DNA of 64,000 nt. Source: Bolinopsis microptera. Its lineage: Eukaryota > Ctenophora > Tentaculata > Lobata > Bolinopsidae. Within the stretch, counting starts at the first letter, position 1; each line of letters starts with the position of its first letter. The stretch covers positions 20,552,765 through 20,616,764 of the forward strand of contig NC_087074.1 of assembly GCF_026151205.1 (NCBI RefSeq), in the 5' to 3' direction. Below, piece by piece: positions 11,096 to 21,909 of this stretch. Both the position numbers and the translations under genes were made by a program. The notes below the pieces were generated by a model, which was not told the origin of the DNA, searched no databases, and saw only the letters and a program-made list of their open reading frames with translations.

Positions 11096-14000
11096 ATAAA
11101 TTGACCAAAGAGGTATGCCCTGTCTGTACAAAATTCATTTCCATTGGCCAATTCATTGCTGAATGTTGTAGGTGTGACTGTGCTATGCACCATAAATGCT
11201 ATACTAAATCCAGTACAAACAAAATATATGAAGATTTTTACTGCCCTAACTGTGTACACTTAGCAAGTACTCGTTACAATCCGTTTATATATGAAGATAC
11301 TGACTCTGAAAATAATAGTACTGACATTGATGAAACACTTGTAAACATCAACCGATTACTCAATAACTGTAACCCATATAGTGTTAAAGAATTTAATAAA
11401 ACATTTTGCAACCAAATGAACGAGTACTCATCATTATTATTTCAAAATATCGATGGTAATAAATCTAACTTTGATACTCTGGCAATAGAACTACAGAGAT
11501 ATATGAAATTTTCGATCATTGCTTTAGCAGAAACAAATGAAGGCCCCGAATTAAGTGACCTTTACCAACTGACTGGATACAATAGTTTCTATCAAAACAC
11601 TTTGCAAGATAAAAGAAAAGGCACTGGAGTCGCTCTTTATGTATGTGATACCCTCAGTGCTACAGTAAATGGCAATTTGTCCCATATATCTGAAAACCTA
11701 GAAACTCTATTTGTTACGATAAGCAGCAAGAATACTCCGGTCACTGTTGGTGTAGTTTATCGCCCTCCAAGTGGTGATGTAAATGTTGCATTATTAGAAC
11801 TCTCAGCAATTCTCAATAATTTGCCGAAATGCAGTTACCTGGCAGGTGATTTCAACATTGATCTACATAATAAGGATAATGCGATTGTAAAACGTTATGA
11901 GGAAGTCCTGTTCAGTAGAGGATTTTTTCCCCTAATATCTCTGCCAACTCATGAGAAGCCAGGTTGTAAAGCATCGTGTATTGACAATATTATAACTAAC
12001 GATGTAGAGAGTATAATAGCCTCAGGCACACTTACTGATCGTATATCCCACCACTCACCAGTCTTTCAAATATTTGAAAAGAGTATGGGATCCACTAAGA
12101 GTAACCTAAAATATAAACAATATTACGACTACTGTAAGTCTAATGTTACCTCTTTTGTAAAGGACTTGGAACATGAATTAGAGAATAAAGTAATTGACAA
12201 CTTCACGGTATTTCATGATGTTTTCAAAAGTAGTATCGATAAAACGTGTAAGTTGGCAACCCCTAAGTCTTCCAAAAGAACTACACAAAATAACCCATGG
12301 ATCACACCTGGGCTTATAGCCAAAATCAAGCATCAGCACCAACTCTATGACAATTGGGCTAAAGTTAGAAAGAAAAAATGTAAACTTGGTGAAACTGATT
12401 ATAAAGGTGGAACATGTCAATGCTTGAAATGTTGTGAAAAACGTTCTAGATACAAAACTTACAAGGATTATAGAAGGATGGTTAAAAAAGATCGCAAAGA
12501 TGTTCAAACTAAGTATTTTATGGGAAAATTTGCAGACACAAACGGTAATAGTAAGAAGACATGGGAACTGATTAATCAAATACGGGGCAAACAGAAACGG
12601 CAAATAAAACCACTGTTTACTATAAACAATGAGAAGATAACCAATCGTAGAGTAATAGCCAATGAATTTAATAAGTATTTTGTCTCTCTAGCGTCTAATT
12701 TAAACGGGGCATATAATGAAATTGGAGAACTAACTATTAACAATCTTCCTAGTTTTTATGACTACCTGCCTAGAGCAAACACGTCCAGTATTTTCATGAA
12801 TGACTGTACAGCTGACGAGGTTAGAATGATTATATCTGAACTGAAGAATGGGAAGTCATCCGACATCCCAATACATATAGTTAAAGAATCGTCTAAAGTG
12901 ATCTGTCCTATACTTTCTTTATTATACAGTGAATGCATGAGGAATGGAGTATTCCCAGATGATTTAAAGACTGGGAGAATCAGTCCGATCTATAAGAAGG
13001 ATAATGAGGAATTGCTAGAAAACTATTGGCCAGTATCAACCTTAGCTGTTTTTGGTAAGATATTTGAAAAAATTATTTACAACAGACTGTATAGCTTCTT
13101 TCAGTCCCAGGAAATGATTTACGAGAACCAGTACGGATTTAGAAAAAATCACTCCACAAGCCATGCCCTCAACTCCTCAGTGAATTACATAGAATCCTGT
13201 CTTAGCAAAAAACTGCATGTACTTGGAATATTTATTGATCTATCTAAAGCGTTTGACACGATCTCACATGAAAAACTACTTAATAAACTAGACAACTATG
13301 GAATACGTGGAAACGCCAATAGACTCATCGCTAGTTATCTCTCTAATAGATATCAATATGTCTCTGTACTGGGCGAAGAGTCTGACAAGCTGCCTGTTCT
13401 CTTTGGAGTTCCCCAAGGCTCTTGTCTCGGACCCTTGCTATTTATAATATATGTTAACGACTTATTTAGAACAACTGATCTGGGCAAGTTCATACTATTT
13501 GCAGATGACACAAACATATTCGTAGTAGATGAATGTAGAAAAAAACTGTATGAAAGAGCAAACGAAATTCTCCGTTTGTTACACCAGTACATGAAATGCA
13601 ATCTATTACATATAAATATAAAGAAATGCTGCTACATTCACTTCAATCCGTCACGTACAGCTACTGATAATGAGGCAGTTAACGAATCAGAATATATACT
13701 AACTCTGAATAATACGGTAATAAAGCAAGTTAGAGAGACCAAGTTTTTAGGTGTTATTATTGACGAAAAGCTAAAATGGGATGTCCAAATAAGAGCCCTC
13801 AACTCGAAACTTAGGTGTGAGATCGGAAGACTCAGTAGAATACGACACGTTATCCCGAAAAAACACCATAAAGAATTGTACCACACGTTATTTGAGTCAC
13901 ACCTAAGATTTGGAATATCGGTATGGGGTGGGTCGAGTAACAATATGCTTCAACCTATCTTCATCACTCAGAAAAAATGTATCAGAATACTATTTGGTGA

Positions 14001-14460
14001 CCTTGAAGCATATCTAGATAAATTTAGAACATGTGCCAGAACACGTTGTATAGATGAACAAATCCTAGGAAGGGAATTCTTTGAAAAAGAGCATACAAAG
14101 CCGTTGTTTAACAAGAACGGCCTTCTTACTGTCCACAACCTGTACAAATACACATGTCTATTAGAACTGTTCAAAATTGTCAGATTAGAATCTCCAATCT
14201 CACTCCTATCTTTACTCCACAGATCACCATCACAAAGACGTTCAGACCAGTTCATCACCCCGAACCCATCATCCTCTTTCATTTATCAATCAACAAAAAT
14301 GTGGAACGACTGTCGAAAAATTGACAGTTTGATAAGCTTTACTAAGTCAACGAACTTAGTTAAAGTAACACTGAAAAGTGAGCTACTCAAGATACATTCC
14401 AGGTACGAAGAATTAGAATGGACAGAATTAAACTTCGATAAGAATGAGCTTGTATTTTAA
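11092..14460 (+). CDS. LINE ORF2: PHD, endonuclease and reverse transcriptase
   Basis: 1122 codons without a break. An N-terminal PHD-like cluster (CPVC, CCRCDC, HHKC, CPNC) lies at about residues 9-54. An APE-type endonuclease follows at about 110-330 (QNIDGN, ALAETNE, YRPPSGD, GDFNIDL, SHHSPVF). The reverse transcriptase spans about 570-830 (GRISPIYKKDN, YGFRKNHSTSHAL, FIDLSKAFDTISH, GVPQGSCLGP and the catalytic FADDT). The usual NYRP block reads NYWP. The enzyme nicks target DNA and copies the element RNA. The PHD cluster is shared with ORF1. Length and domain order match CR1/L2 ORF2. Confidence 0.9.
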   Translation: MNKLTKEVCPVCTKFISIGQFIAECCRCDCAMHHKCYTKSSTNKIYEDFYCPNCVHLASTRYNPFIYEDTDSENNSTDIDETLVNINRLLNNCNPYSVKEFNKTFCNQMNEYSSLLFQNIDGNKSNFDTLAIELQRYMKFSIIALAETNEGPELSDLYQLTGYNSFYQNTLQDKRKGTGVALYVCDTLSATVNGNLSHISENLETLFVTISSKNTPVTVGVVYRPPSGDVNVALLELSAILNNLPKCSYLAGDFNIDLHNKDNAIVKRYEEVLFSRGFFPLISLPTHEKPGCKASCIDNIITNDVESIIASGTLTDRISHHSPVFQIFEKSMGSTKSNLKYKQYYDYCKSNVTSFVKDLEHELENKVIDNFTVFHDVFKSSIDKTCKLATPKSSKRTTQNNPWITPGLIAKIKHQHQLYDNWAKVRKKKCKLGETDYKGGTCQCLKCCEKRSRYKTYKDYRRMVKKDRKDVQTKYFMGKFADTNGNSKKTWELINQIRGKQKRQIKPLFTINNEKITNRRVIANEFNKYFVSLASNLNGAYNEIGELTINNLPSFYDYLPRANTSSIFMNDCTADEVRMIISELKNGKSSDIPIHIVKESSKVICPILSLLYSECMRNGVFPDDLKTGRISPIYKKDNEELLENYWPVSTLAVFGKIFEKIIYNRLYSFFQSQEMIYENQYGFRKNHSTSHALNSSVNYIESCLSKKLHVLGIFIDLSKAFDTISHEKLLNKLDNYGIRGNANRLIASYLSNRYQYVSVLGEESDKLPVLFGVPQGSCLGPLLFIIYVNDLFRTTDLGKFILFADDTNIFVVDECRKKLYERANEILRLLHQYMKCNLLHINIKKCCYIHFNPSRTATDNEAVNESEYILTLNNTVIKQVRETKFLGVIIDEKLKWDVQIRALNSKLRCEIGRLSRIRHVIPKKHHKELYHTLFESHLRFGISVWGGSSNNMLQPIFITQKKCIRILFGDLEAYLDKFRTCARTRCIDEQILGREFFEKEHTKPLFNKNGLLTVHNLYKYTCLLELFKIVRLESPISLLSLLHRSPSQRRSDQFITPNPSSSFIYQSTKMWNDCRKIDSLISFTKSTNLVKVTLKSELLKIHSRYEELEWTELNFDKNELVF

Positions 14461-15731
14461 AACAGAGTCCTTTGACTTTATTATTTTGAAATTGAAGAAT
14501 CGTCTGGCCATAACTCATTTCGTTCGCATTATAGATTCACATTCACTTTCATTTTCACTATCACACACAGTACAGGGTCATACCCCAATACCAAATTATT
14601 ATAGGGCACAAGAACAAATTTGTTTACAATTATCAAAATATGTTGAGCCCAGCAGCTTACTTCCTTTCCTCTCTTCCCCCGTCGTCTGGAGCATGTGATT
14701 TTTGTTGATATCCGAGCTCTTGTTGTTTTTATCTTTTGGTTAACTTTCTGTGATTGGACTCGGTATTTTCGTCCCGGCCGAGTGGGACGATGCTTGCTCG
14801 CCAGTTAAGCTATACTGTAGATGACACTAATTTCTACAAACCACAAAATATTAAATATAAAATGTGTCCAGTATGGCGCAAATGCATAATTTGATAATTT
14901 CTCGACGCCGTCGTTGGGGTGAGAGTTATCTGAACCAACTGCATGCCCCTACGATTGCGTCACCACTGGTGAGCAAGCATTTGTTTGTTGTTTAGTTGTG
15001 TTGAAAGGGAACATTACTTGATTAATTCATCCATTCGGATTTTAATAACGATGAGCTATGATATACCGTTCATCTTAGACTATTGGATCAATCTTATTAT
15101 ATGATTAGATTTTATAAACGAACTTGGCATACAAAAGATTATAATGCGGAGGTTGGCTGGCTCTTCTATAATAAATACGACACTTCAATTTACAGAATGC
15201 TTGCTAGAGATAAGACAAAATATTATCAGACTATACATGCAGCATGAGTAACTGGTGGATAAGCCTTCGGTAAAAACGGATCCGGAAAAGTCAATGCGGC
15301 ACTCGGGTCCTTGGTATTGTCGTCGGTATATTGTCCATTATCTACGTTCTGCTTTCGTAGTTTAAACAATAGTGAGTTCTAAATATACAGCTTTAAACCG
15401 ATTAAGTATGAATGAATGAAATACCTGACAATCCGCACTCTTATAATCCAAAAGCATGAGTAACTCGTAGTGATGTATGATTTCTAGAAACTTTAAATTA
15501 ATTTTGGCGCTCACAGGTCCTCATGAATATATGTGATTGCCGCATAAGGTTCTGTAAATGCGCAGGGCACCTTCAAGCTTAAATTATTCACCTTACTGAG
15601 GCAGTCAACCAACGCGTGGCTTTATTTTTATGATATGATATGTTTTGATTGTTATTAATAAATACCAAAATTTAAATTTGTTTTCCTAAAATTTGTTTTC
15701 CTAATCCCAGTGTCAGTAGTTAACGATACAT
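14461..15731. other. non-coding DNA with a small inverted repeat
   Basis: LINE 3' flank, then no gene. Arms GATGCTTGCTCGCCAGT (14789) and ACTGGTGAGCAAGCAT (14965-14980) form an imperfect inverted repeat about 190 bp apart, possibly a small non-autonomous DNA element. Confidence 0.4.
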
Positions 15732-16425
15732 TTGATCAACACACATATCATCATATGGTCTGACAGTCTATCATCTATACAAGCTATCTCTGCGCTTTCA
15801 ACGCGGAGTAGAACTACAAGAGACTGTTATGACTCTCTTAATGCACTCGGATCCAACAACTTGCTAGAGATACGATGGATCGCTGCACACATCAGATTGT
15901 GGGGGATTAAAAAAGCAGATGAGCTGGCCAAGCTTGGTAAAATCAGTGAATCCACTTTAAAGTGTCCAATTCCACAATCCTACATCAAACGTCAAATCGA
16001 CAAAAAAACTCAACAGACTGAATCAGGAATCTTGGTTAACTGATGGTCCCAGACACACCAAAGTGACACTCGGCCACAAGCACACCAACATCATCAAAAA
16101 CCTCAACACTACACTCAGCAACAACAGATAAGATTACAGAACTACAGTTTACCTCATCACGGGTCACTGCGGCTTAAACAAACACCTTCACACCATTTGC
16201 AAATCAAACACCAGTGCTTGTCTTATGTGCGGCGACGTAGAGGAAACTGTCTCACACTTCCTTGGACAGTGTCCGGCTATTGCCCAAATAAGAGGTCAAT
16301 ACTTCCAGGACTACTACCTCTCTGTCAATGACATATTCGACAACCAACCCATCACCACGATTGTCAAACCGTACCAAACGCTTAATTGTGCCGGAAGAGC
16401 TGGAATCTGGATCAGACCAGGGTGA
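15732..16425 (+). mobile_element. 5'-truncated LINE tail with RNase H and C-terminal zinc knuckle
   Basis: The frame 15732-16043 shows RNase H features (IIIWSDSLSS with catalytic Asp, then RWIAAH and a late ADELAK). After about 180 nt in a decayed frame, 16225-16425 carries the terminal knuckle CLMCGDVEETVSHFLGQCP that follows RNase H in I/Jockey-type LINE ORF2. The reverse transcriptase is missing, as expected of 5' truncation. Several frame breaks mark it as dead. A T- and A-rich stretch near 16585-16620 may be the 3' end. Confidence 0.7.
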
Positions 16426-17052
16426 CTTAGAGTATGAACTCATAAGCTGTCTCGTCTCATTGTACTTTTCCATACCCAGCTAGCACTTAAGCGTATCATC
16501 TTGACTCATGTCAATTTTTACACCATCCTCCACCATTCACTCTGATTTCACCGGCAACCTTCCCCAGGGTTGCCACACCCCAGAAGTTTTTTAACCTCTC
16601 TTTTTAAAAAAAGAAATTGGATCTATTATATCTGTTTCAACTCACCCGTTTCAACTCACCAGATATGAACCGTGATTGAGGGTAAAATCAGGAGACCTGC
16701 CAAAAAATATGTAATTTTCTAAGGATACCCTTTCAGTACATCTACATTGTAGTGTAAAAATAGTACTACATTATGATATAGTATTTTCTGATTGCAAATG
16801 AGAATTATACGAAGATGACTGCTCAGTACATGTGACTCCAAAATGTTTCTGATTATTATGTTCAGTTTTATTATTTTACCGACTAAATGATTCACTGGGA
16901 TATGCTCCCAGACAGCTTCTTTCAGAATGTGAATATGAAAATTATACAAGAGTTGCTATAAAGCAATGAAAGGCATTAGTTTGGTCAAATCAAACAGAAC
17001 ATATGCTATCAGACTTTCAACTGACTGAGTTCATCGGTCTACTATACAATCT

Positions 17053-17427
17053 CGCTCCTACTAAATCGCTCGCCCAAATTTTAAGAAAATTCATGTGAAA
17101 AGGCCCTTTAGGCATGAAAGTGATCTAGATCGGTGTATTTTTGGACGCTGATTCCGAATCACCCCCCATGACGTAGGGTTAAAATGCTTCCCTGGAGAGT
17201 TATGGGCAAAAAACCGTTTTGGTCACGTGACAGGCTAGTAAAACGTGAATTCGATTATTTAGGGCTCGGGTTAGGGTTAGGGTTGTGGTTAAGATTATGG
17301 ATAGTTTCGGGGTTATGGTTAGGGTTAGGGTTGGGATTAGGGTTTATGTAAAACCGTTTTGTACGGCTGCAAGACCAAAAAAACCAAAGTCACGTGAAAT
17401 TTTTGGGCGAGCGATTTAGTAAGAGCC
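17053..17427. mobile_element. MITE with 23-bp inverted ends and telomere-like core
   Basis: The left end (CTACTAAATCGCTCGCCC) is the reverse complement of the right end, with two mismatches over 23 bp. The same 9-bp sequence ATACAATCT flanks both ends (17044-17052 and 17428-17436), as expected of a target-site duplication of the length made by Mutator-like elements. Inside, 17262-17345 is a degenerate run of TTAGGG/GGGTTA telomere-type hexamers. No transposase frame is present. Confidence 0.7.
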
Positions 17428-17577
17428 ATACAATCTAACAAAATAAAAAACTAATCGTGGTTGTTTATTAACATGGACGTCGGTCTTGCAGTAGCGGAAC
17501 CGCTTGTGAAACAAGCGCGTCATGCAGTACGCGTAGACTCATGGCTAAGTAAAGGCGGCGCTCAGTCTGTCATTCCG

Positions 17578-18375
17578 TTGACCATTGCTAATGATCTGGC
17601 CCGGCGCGCGCTACTTCGTAGCTCGTGCCATCGCAACATTTCGAGAAGAAAGCGGCGCGCGCTACTTCGAAGAAATTTAGACGAGTAACATCCGTCAATC
17701 ATTCCGCCGAAACTTTATTTTTAAACATAATTAATAGCCAGGGGTCTTGTCCATTGCTAATTTTAAAAAGTAACATCCGTCTAAATGGCCCTGCGTGAAT
17801 ACAACTTTATTGTTTATTTATTATTGTTAATGGATTAGAGTTGTCATACGTTGTAAGATCCGCCGCGCACGAGTGCGCGGCTCCCCTGTATCGTAGAAAC
17901 TCTACCGTACTGAAACTCCACCATAGTGAAACGACCGTGGGGTCACGACGTGATACAAAATTAAAGGACGTCACTACTTCGACACGCCGCGCGAACTTCG
18001 ACACGCCGCGCGAATTATTATTTTTGTTTTGCTTCTGTACGAATGCCGAACAACGAAGTTACCTGGGGACCTCAGGCCCCAGAAACCCTTACTGGATGGG
18101 GCCTAATTTTGAAAGTAAAAGAGTTAGAGATTTCCGGTTTTTTGCAACATGTTCAAAACATGTAAAAGTAACGTTTGGAGTTATCTACAAATCTCCAGAA
18201 AAGTGTCATTTTGGGCCGATCAAAAGTTTGCAACTTTAACTTTGCAGATTCCTGTACTTTGATTGGTTGACGGATGTTACTCGTCTAAATTTCTTCGAAG
18301 TAGCGCGCGCCGCTTTCTTCGACGGCAAGTGCTACGAAGTAGCGCGCGCCGGGCCAGATCATTAACAATGGTCAA
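17578..18375. mobile_element. foldback DNA element with arms over 110 bp
   Basis: The left arm (17578-17703) and right arm (18259-18375) are near-perfect inverted copies, each holding two GCGCGCGCTACTTCG-type segments and AACATCCGTC. Arms are CG-rich against an AT-rich centre. Short open frames at 17461-17688 and 17841-18239 lie on the arms or centre and show no transposase. This fits a non-autonomous foldback element. Confidence 0.7.
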
Positions 18376-18741
18376 TCTGATTGGCTGAATTGTGTCAAGT
18401 GCTGGCTGCTTGAAGATTGGAATCGAATGTTTATGATAATGATAGCCTGAGGTACCCAGGTAACCTCGAAAGTGATCTTAAATGATTCCTCGTTTAATTT
18501 TGTCATAGAAGGAAGTTATAAAAATATTTCATACGTATCAAATTGGATGTGCTTTTGGCGGAGATATAACCAATAACGTGCGCATTTAGGAAAACATCGA
18601 AAATCGCCTGTAAAATGTTAAGTGATTTAGCACGCGCAAGCGATATTGAATATATAATAATAATAATACTAGACTAGTAAGCTAGCTAGGTGAAACAAAT
18701 TTCGCCGTTAACAGTTATATTAACTCACCACAAGTTTTTGA

Positions 18742-19241
18742 TTGTAGGTTTACAACCTACCAGGACGCGCGCCGAGTTGGACTCGTCGACGGTCCAATAT
18801 TATATATGGAACAGATATTTTACGAGTATCACCCGTTAAGTTTTTGAGCTTGTTATTCTCTTTCAAAAGTATTCCAAGTAATTTGTATAAGTGCATATAT
18901 TAACTTTGTAGCCCGATGCACTACTGGGTCGCGCCGCGCATAAAATAATTCTTCTCGCAATCTTCGGTAGATCGGCGAGATGCACCACTGTGCCTCAACG
19001 AGCTGCGAAGGATTGACACCGAGAATCAAATATTAACTCTGAATACATTGCAATATAATTTATCTCGATTCAGGAAGTTTGAAAGAAGTTACAGCAATGC
19101 GCGCGATTTGGGGAGTGTGCTTTTGGCGGAGATATAAACTGCGCCTATTCGTAAAATATTCATTTCAAATATTCAAGACCGTCGACGAGTCGATCCAACT
19201 CGGCGCGCGTCTTGGTAGGTTTGTAGGTTATAAACCTACAA
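18742..19241. mobile_element. inverted-repeat DNA element, arms about 54 bp
   Basis: TTGTAGGTTTACAACCTACC, then ACGCGCGCCGAGTTGGA and GTCGACGGTC at 18742-18795, return as the reverse complement at 19188-19241. No coding region lies between. Each arm itself begins with a small palindrome (GTAGGTTTACAACCTAC). Confidence 0.65.
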
Positions 19242-20262
19242 CACTTACTTAAGGACAATGCAGCCTTTTCTGTTCATAAACACACCGATTGAAAATATGT
19301 TAGGCTAAGCGCAGGTTATATATGTTATATAGAAAATTATTTCAAAATTATTTCAAATTATTTCACCTCTCTAACTAAACCTGAGAGGGCATTGGTTAGA
19401 GCAACTTGTTTAACACTCGTTGTCTTGCCACGCATATCAATATGCTTATTGCTTTCCTTCGAAGAAAACTTTGAGAAAACCTTTGACTAACACTTTAACC
19501 TTTTAAAGATGACCACAGTTGTGTTGCTCTATCTGCGCGCTCTACTTCAACTTGCGCGCGGAGATTTTATTAGAAATAGTAGTATAGGTTCTTCATTCTT
19601 TAAAAAACAAGAATTGAATCGAGCGCTGATTTTGTTGTTTGATCTTAGGCGTCACCTAATTTCGCGCTTGTTTTCGTTTGTTTTATCCGTGATGTCAGTT
19701 ACGTCGACTTGGTTAAGATACTTTTAATCTAACATAAAATGCGTCACGATAGTCAAAATTGATTTAATTTAGGTTGATTAACTTAACCTTATACATTCCT
19801 AGCGATAGTCGTTGGTCTTTACATTTACATTTCTAATTCCCATTTTGGACCATATTTTGACGTTTGTAGGACGTTAGCCAGGATTCATGAAGTGATCTCT
19901 TTGGATTGTGATATCACTTCTTTACGAATAGATTCTCGGTGCCACCTACATGTTCAGCGAACTTACTTTCTGATATCGTACTTGCAAACGAATGAACGAC
20001 TCTAGAAGTTCTCCACGGTTGTCCAACGCTATACACAGCGCTCTACAATACATGACCAACATTATTGTCCACCGTAATGATACAACTATCATATTTTACC
20101 TGTGAACAATTTGAATCCTTTTCAGTCCCATTCTTGTAACAACGCTAAGCATGACGATGTTAATGGTTTTGAATCTAACTTGTTGTAATTATTTAGTTTC
20201 TTTAAACGTGTTACTAACCAGTCACCTTCTCGTAGCAGTAAGTCCTCCACCTATACCTTACC
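19242..20262. other. presumed promoter / 5' flank of the zinc-finger locus
   Basis: This holds the first kilobase upstream of the first shared exon. I see no coding exon of known type and no unambiguous TATA box. A 72-codon open frame at 19509-19727 has no family resemblance. Further upstream exons of the locus could lie here or to the left of the DNA elements. Confidence 0.3.
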
Positions 20263-20419
20263 ATGGCTTCTGCCAGCACCGCTCCCCTCCCCATTTTCTA
20301 CAACAATGATGTCCACAACTTCTATTTGAAGCAGAAGCAAGAATTCCATTTCACTCAAAAAAGTGATAATGAATTTCTTATGTTTCTACTAGACACCGCA
20401 GTCCGAGTCATATCAATAG
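20263..20419 (+). CDS. shared exon 1 (start codon) of the zinc-finger locus
   Basis: The ATG at 20263 has a good start context (TTACCATGG). The exon ends at AATAG|GTAAGT in phase 1. It encodes about 52 residues beginning MASASTAPLPIFYNNDVHNF, then a charged and hydrophobic helix-like stretch (EFLMFLLDTAVRVIS). It is not a BTB domain and I do not recognise the family. By position it should supply the common N-terminus for all downstream isoforms, perhaps for multimerisation. The donor lies in the first copy of a 50-bp tandem repeat, so three extra donor copies follow it. An upstream exon cannot be excluded. Confidence 0.6.
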
Positions 20420-20604
20420 GTAAGTTTACAACTTAATCTTACATCTGTAATATTACTACATATCAATAGGTAAGTTTACAACTTAATCTTACATCTGTAA
20501 TATTACTACATATCAATAGGTAAGTTTACAACTTAATCTTACATCTGTAATATTACTACATATCAATAGGTAAGTTTACAACTTAATCTTACATCTGTAA
20601 TATT
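20410..20604. repeat. 50-bp repeat carrying the exon 1 donor, 4 copies
   Basis: Four near-identical units of ATATCAATAG|GTAAGTTTAC plus 30 bp, at 20410, 20460, 20510 and 20560. Each contains the last exon 1 bases and the full donor. Confidence 0.9.
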
Positions 20605-20631
20605 CTACGCACGGTGTTAAGCTTAGAGTAG

Positions 20632-20850
20632 CTGCGAATGTATCAGATTACAAGAATCACAATCAGGGTTATAATTACTCAGTTGTTGCCAATTTCAAAC
20701 AGTTCACTCAAAGTTCAATTGTGTTAAAAAGATTAAAAGATCGTCCTAGAGAACATGATAAATACTCCCGTTACTTATTGTTCATTCTCATTCATTACCC
20801 AAACCACTTCACTCGTCGTCTCAGAAACCAATTAACTCCGTTTCCACTCA
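20632..20850 (+). CDS. possible shared exon 2
   Basis: An acceptor-like AGAGTAG before 20632 would continue exon 1 in phase (G|CT GCG). The frame is open to beyond 20850 and reads like real protein (VSDYKNHNQGYNYSVVANFK, then LKRLKDRPREHDKYSRYLLF). The acceptor has a poor pyrimidine tract and I could not fix a donor; it must be in phase 1 to reach exon 3. Exon 1 could also join exon 3 directly in the same phase, leaving this as intron. The end coordinate is where the 62-bp repeat begins, not a proven splice site. Confidence 0.4.
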
Positions 20851-21470
20851 CTGTTACTAACCAACACTCCCTCAGTACAACATCTAGCACCAGTTATAGA
20901 GGCCGTGTCTGACTGTTACTAACCAACACTCCCTCAGTACAACATCTAGCACCAGTTATAGAGGCCGTGTCTGACTGTTACTAACCAACACTCCCTCAGT
21001 TCAACATCTAGCACCCGTGATAGAGGCCGTGTCTCACTGTTACTAACCAACACTCCCTCAGTTCAACATCTAGCACCCGTGATAGAGGCCGTGTCTGATA
21101 ACACTAACCAATACCCCCTCAGTTCAACATTTAGCACCCGTGATAGAGGCCGTGTCTGACTGTTACTAACCAACACTCCCTCAGTACAACATCTAGCACC
21201 AGTTATAGAGGCCGTGTCTGATAACACTAACCAACACTCCCTCAGTTCAACATCTAGCACCCGTGATAGAGGCCGTGTCTGATAACACTAACCAATACCC
21301 CCTCAGTTCAACATTTAGCACCCGTGATAGAGGCCGTGTCTGACTGTTACTAACCAATACCCCCTCAGTTCAACATTTAGCACCCGTGATAGAGGCCGTG
21401 TCTGATAACACTAACCAATACCCCCTCAGTTCAACATTTAGCACCAGTGATAGAGGCCGTGTCTGATGCT
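20851..21470. repeat. 62-bp repeat carrying branch point and acceptor, 10 copies
   Basis: Each unit holds TTACTAAC (branch-point-like), a pyrimidine stretch, CCCTCAG and the first bases of exon 3 (TTCAACATTTAGCACC). The period of 62 shifts frame between units, so only one copy can be exonic; the last (acceptor at 21429) reads into exon 3. Confidence 0.9.
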
Positions 21471-21546
21471 GGGATTGAAGTTGATGATATCGAGGATGAT
21501 GTGTCACCCATACACACCCCCAACAACACTTCCAACATCTCGGCAG
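21430..21546 (+). CDS. shared exon 3
   Basis: Acceptor CCCCCTCAG (last copy of the 62-bp repeat) and donor CGGCAG|GTAATA. Phase 1 in and 1 out, 117 nt, open throughout. It encodes an acidic linker including DAGIEVDDIEDDVSPIHTPN. Nine further acceptor copies lie upstream, so acceptor choice may be loose, but most would shift the frame into a stop. Confidence 0.65.
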
Positions 21547-21680
21547 GTAATACAAAAACATATCATTAACATAATATATACAAACATATTATTAACATAA
21601 TATATACAAACATATTATTAACATAGTATATACAAGCATATTATTAACATAATATGTACAAACATATAAAACATAATATG
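21547..21680. repeat. AT-rich tandem repeat in intron 3
   Basis: About five copies of a 26-27 bp unit (ACATATTATTAACATAATAT plus ATACAA) directly after the exon 3 donor. Confidence 0.8.
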
Positions 21681-21909
21681 GCGCCCCACCGTACGTACAG
21701 TTTACATCCCTCTGATTTGTTATGGTTATGTGGTGTGGTTTGCAGTCAGTTTATGGCTTTTTGGTACGTCTCAAGGGTGTTAAAAGGTTGATGTCAGACT
21801 TTTAAATGACTTTTAAATTTATCAATCACGGTTTATTAGCGATGATTATATGGGATACTAATACTGAGTTGATTTAAAAAAGCTTCATTGTAAATGCTAA
21901 TAATTTCAG

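Larger units (their letters stand above)
8870..14460 (+). mobile_element. near full-length CR1/L2-like non-LTR retrotransposon
   Basis: The element contains an ORF1 with a PHD-like Cys/His cluster and a GDSL/SGNH esterase domain, then an ORF2 with PHD, endonuclease and reverse transcriptase. An esterase in ORF1 together with an APE-type endonuclease points to the CR1 group. ORF1 has two apparent frameshifts while ORF2 is intact, so the copy is fairly young but probably not autonomous. Ends and target-site duplications were not resolved. Confidence 0.85.

Noticed and set aside
17262-17345. True telomere or chromosome end
   Set aside because: The hexamers are degenerate, short and inside a bounded transposable element.
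17461-18239. Two open frames in the foldback element
   Set aside because: They lie on inverted-repeat arms and the centre, and show no transposase motif.
20851-21470. Coding repeat with a NQ-S-ST-S-RGRV unit
   Set aside because: The 62-bp period shifts frame every unit and each reading meets TGA; the repeat is intronic and carries acceptors.
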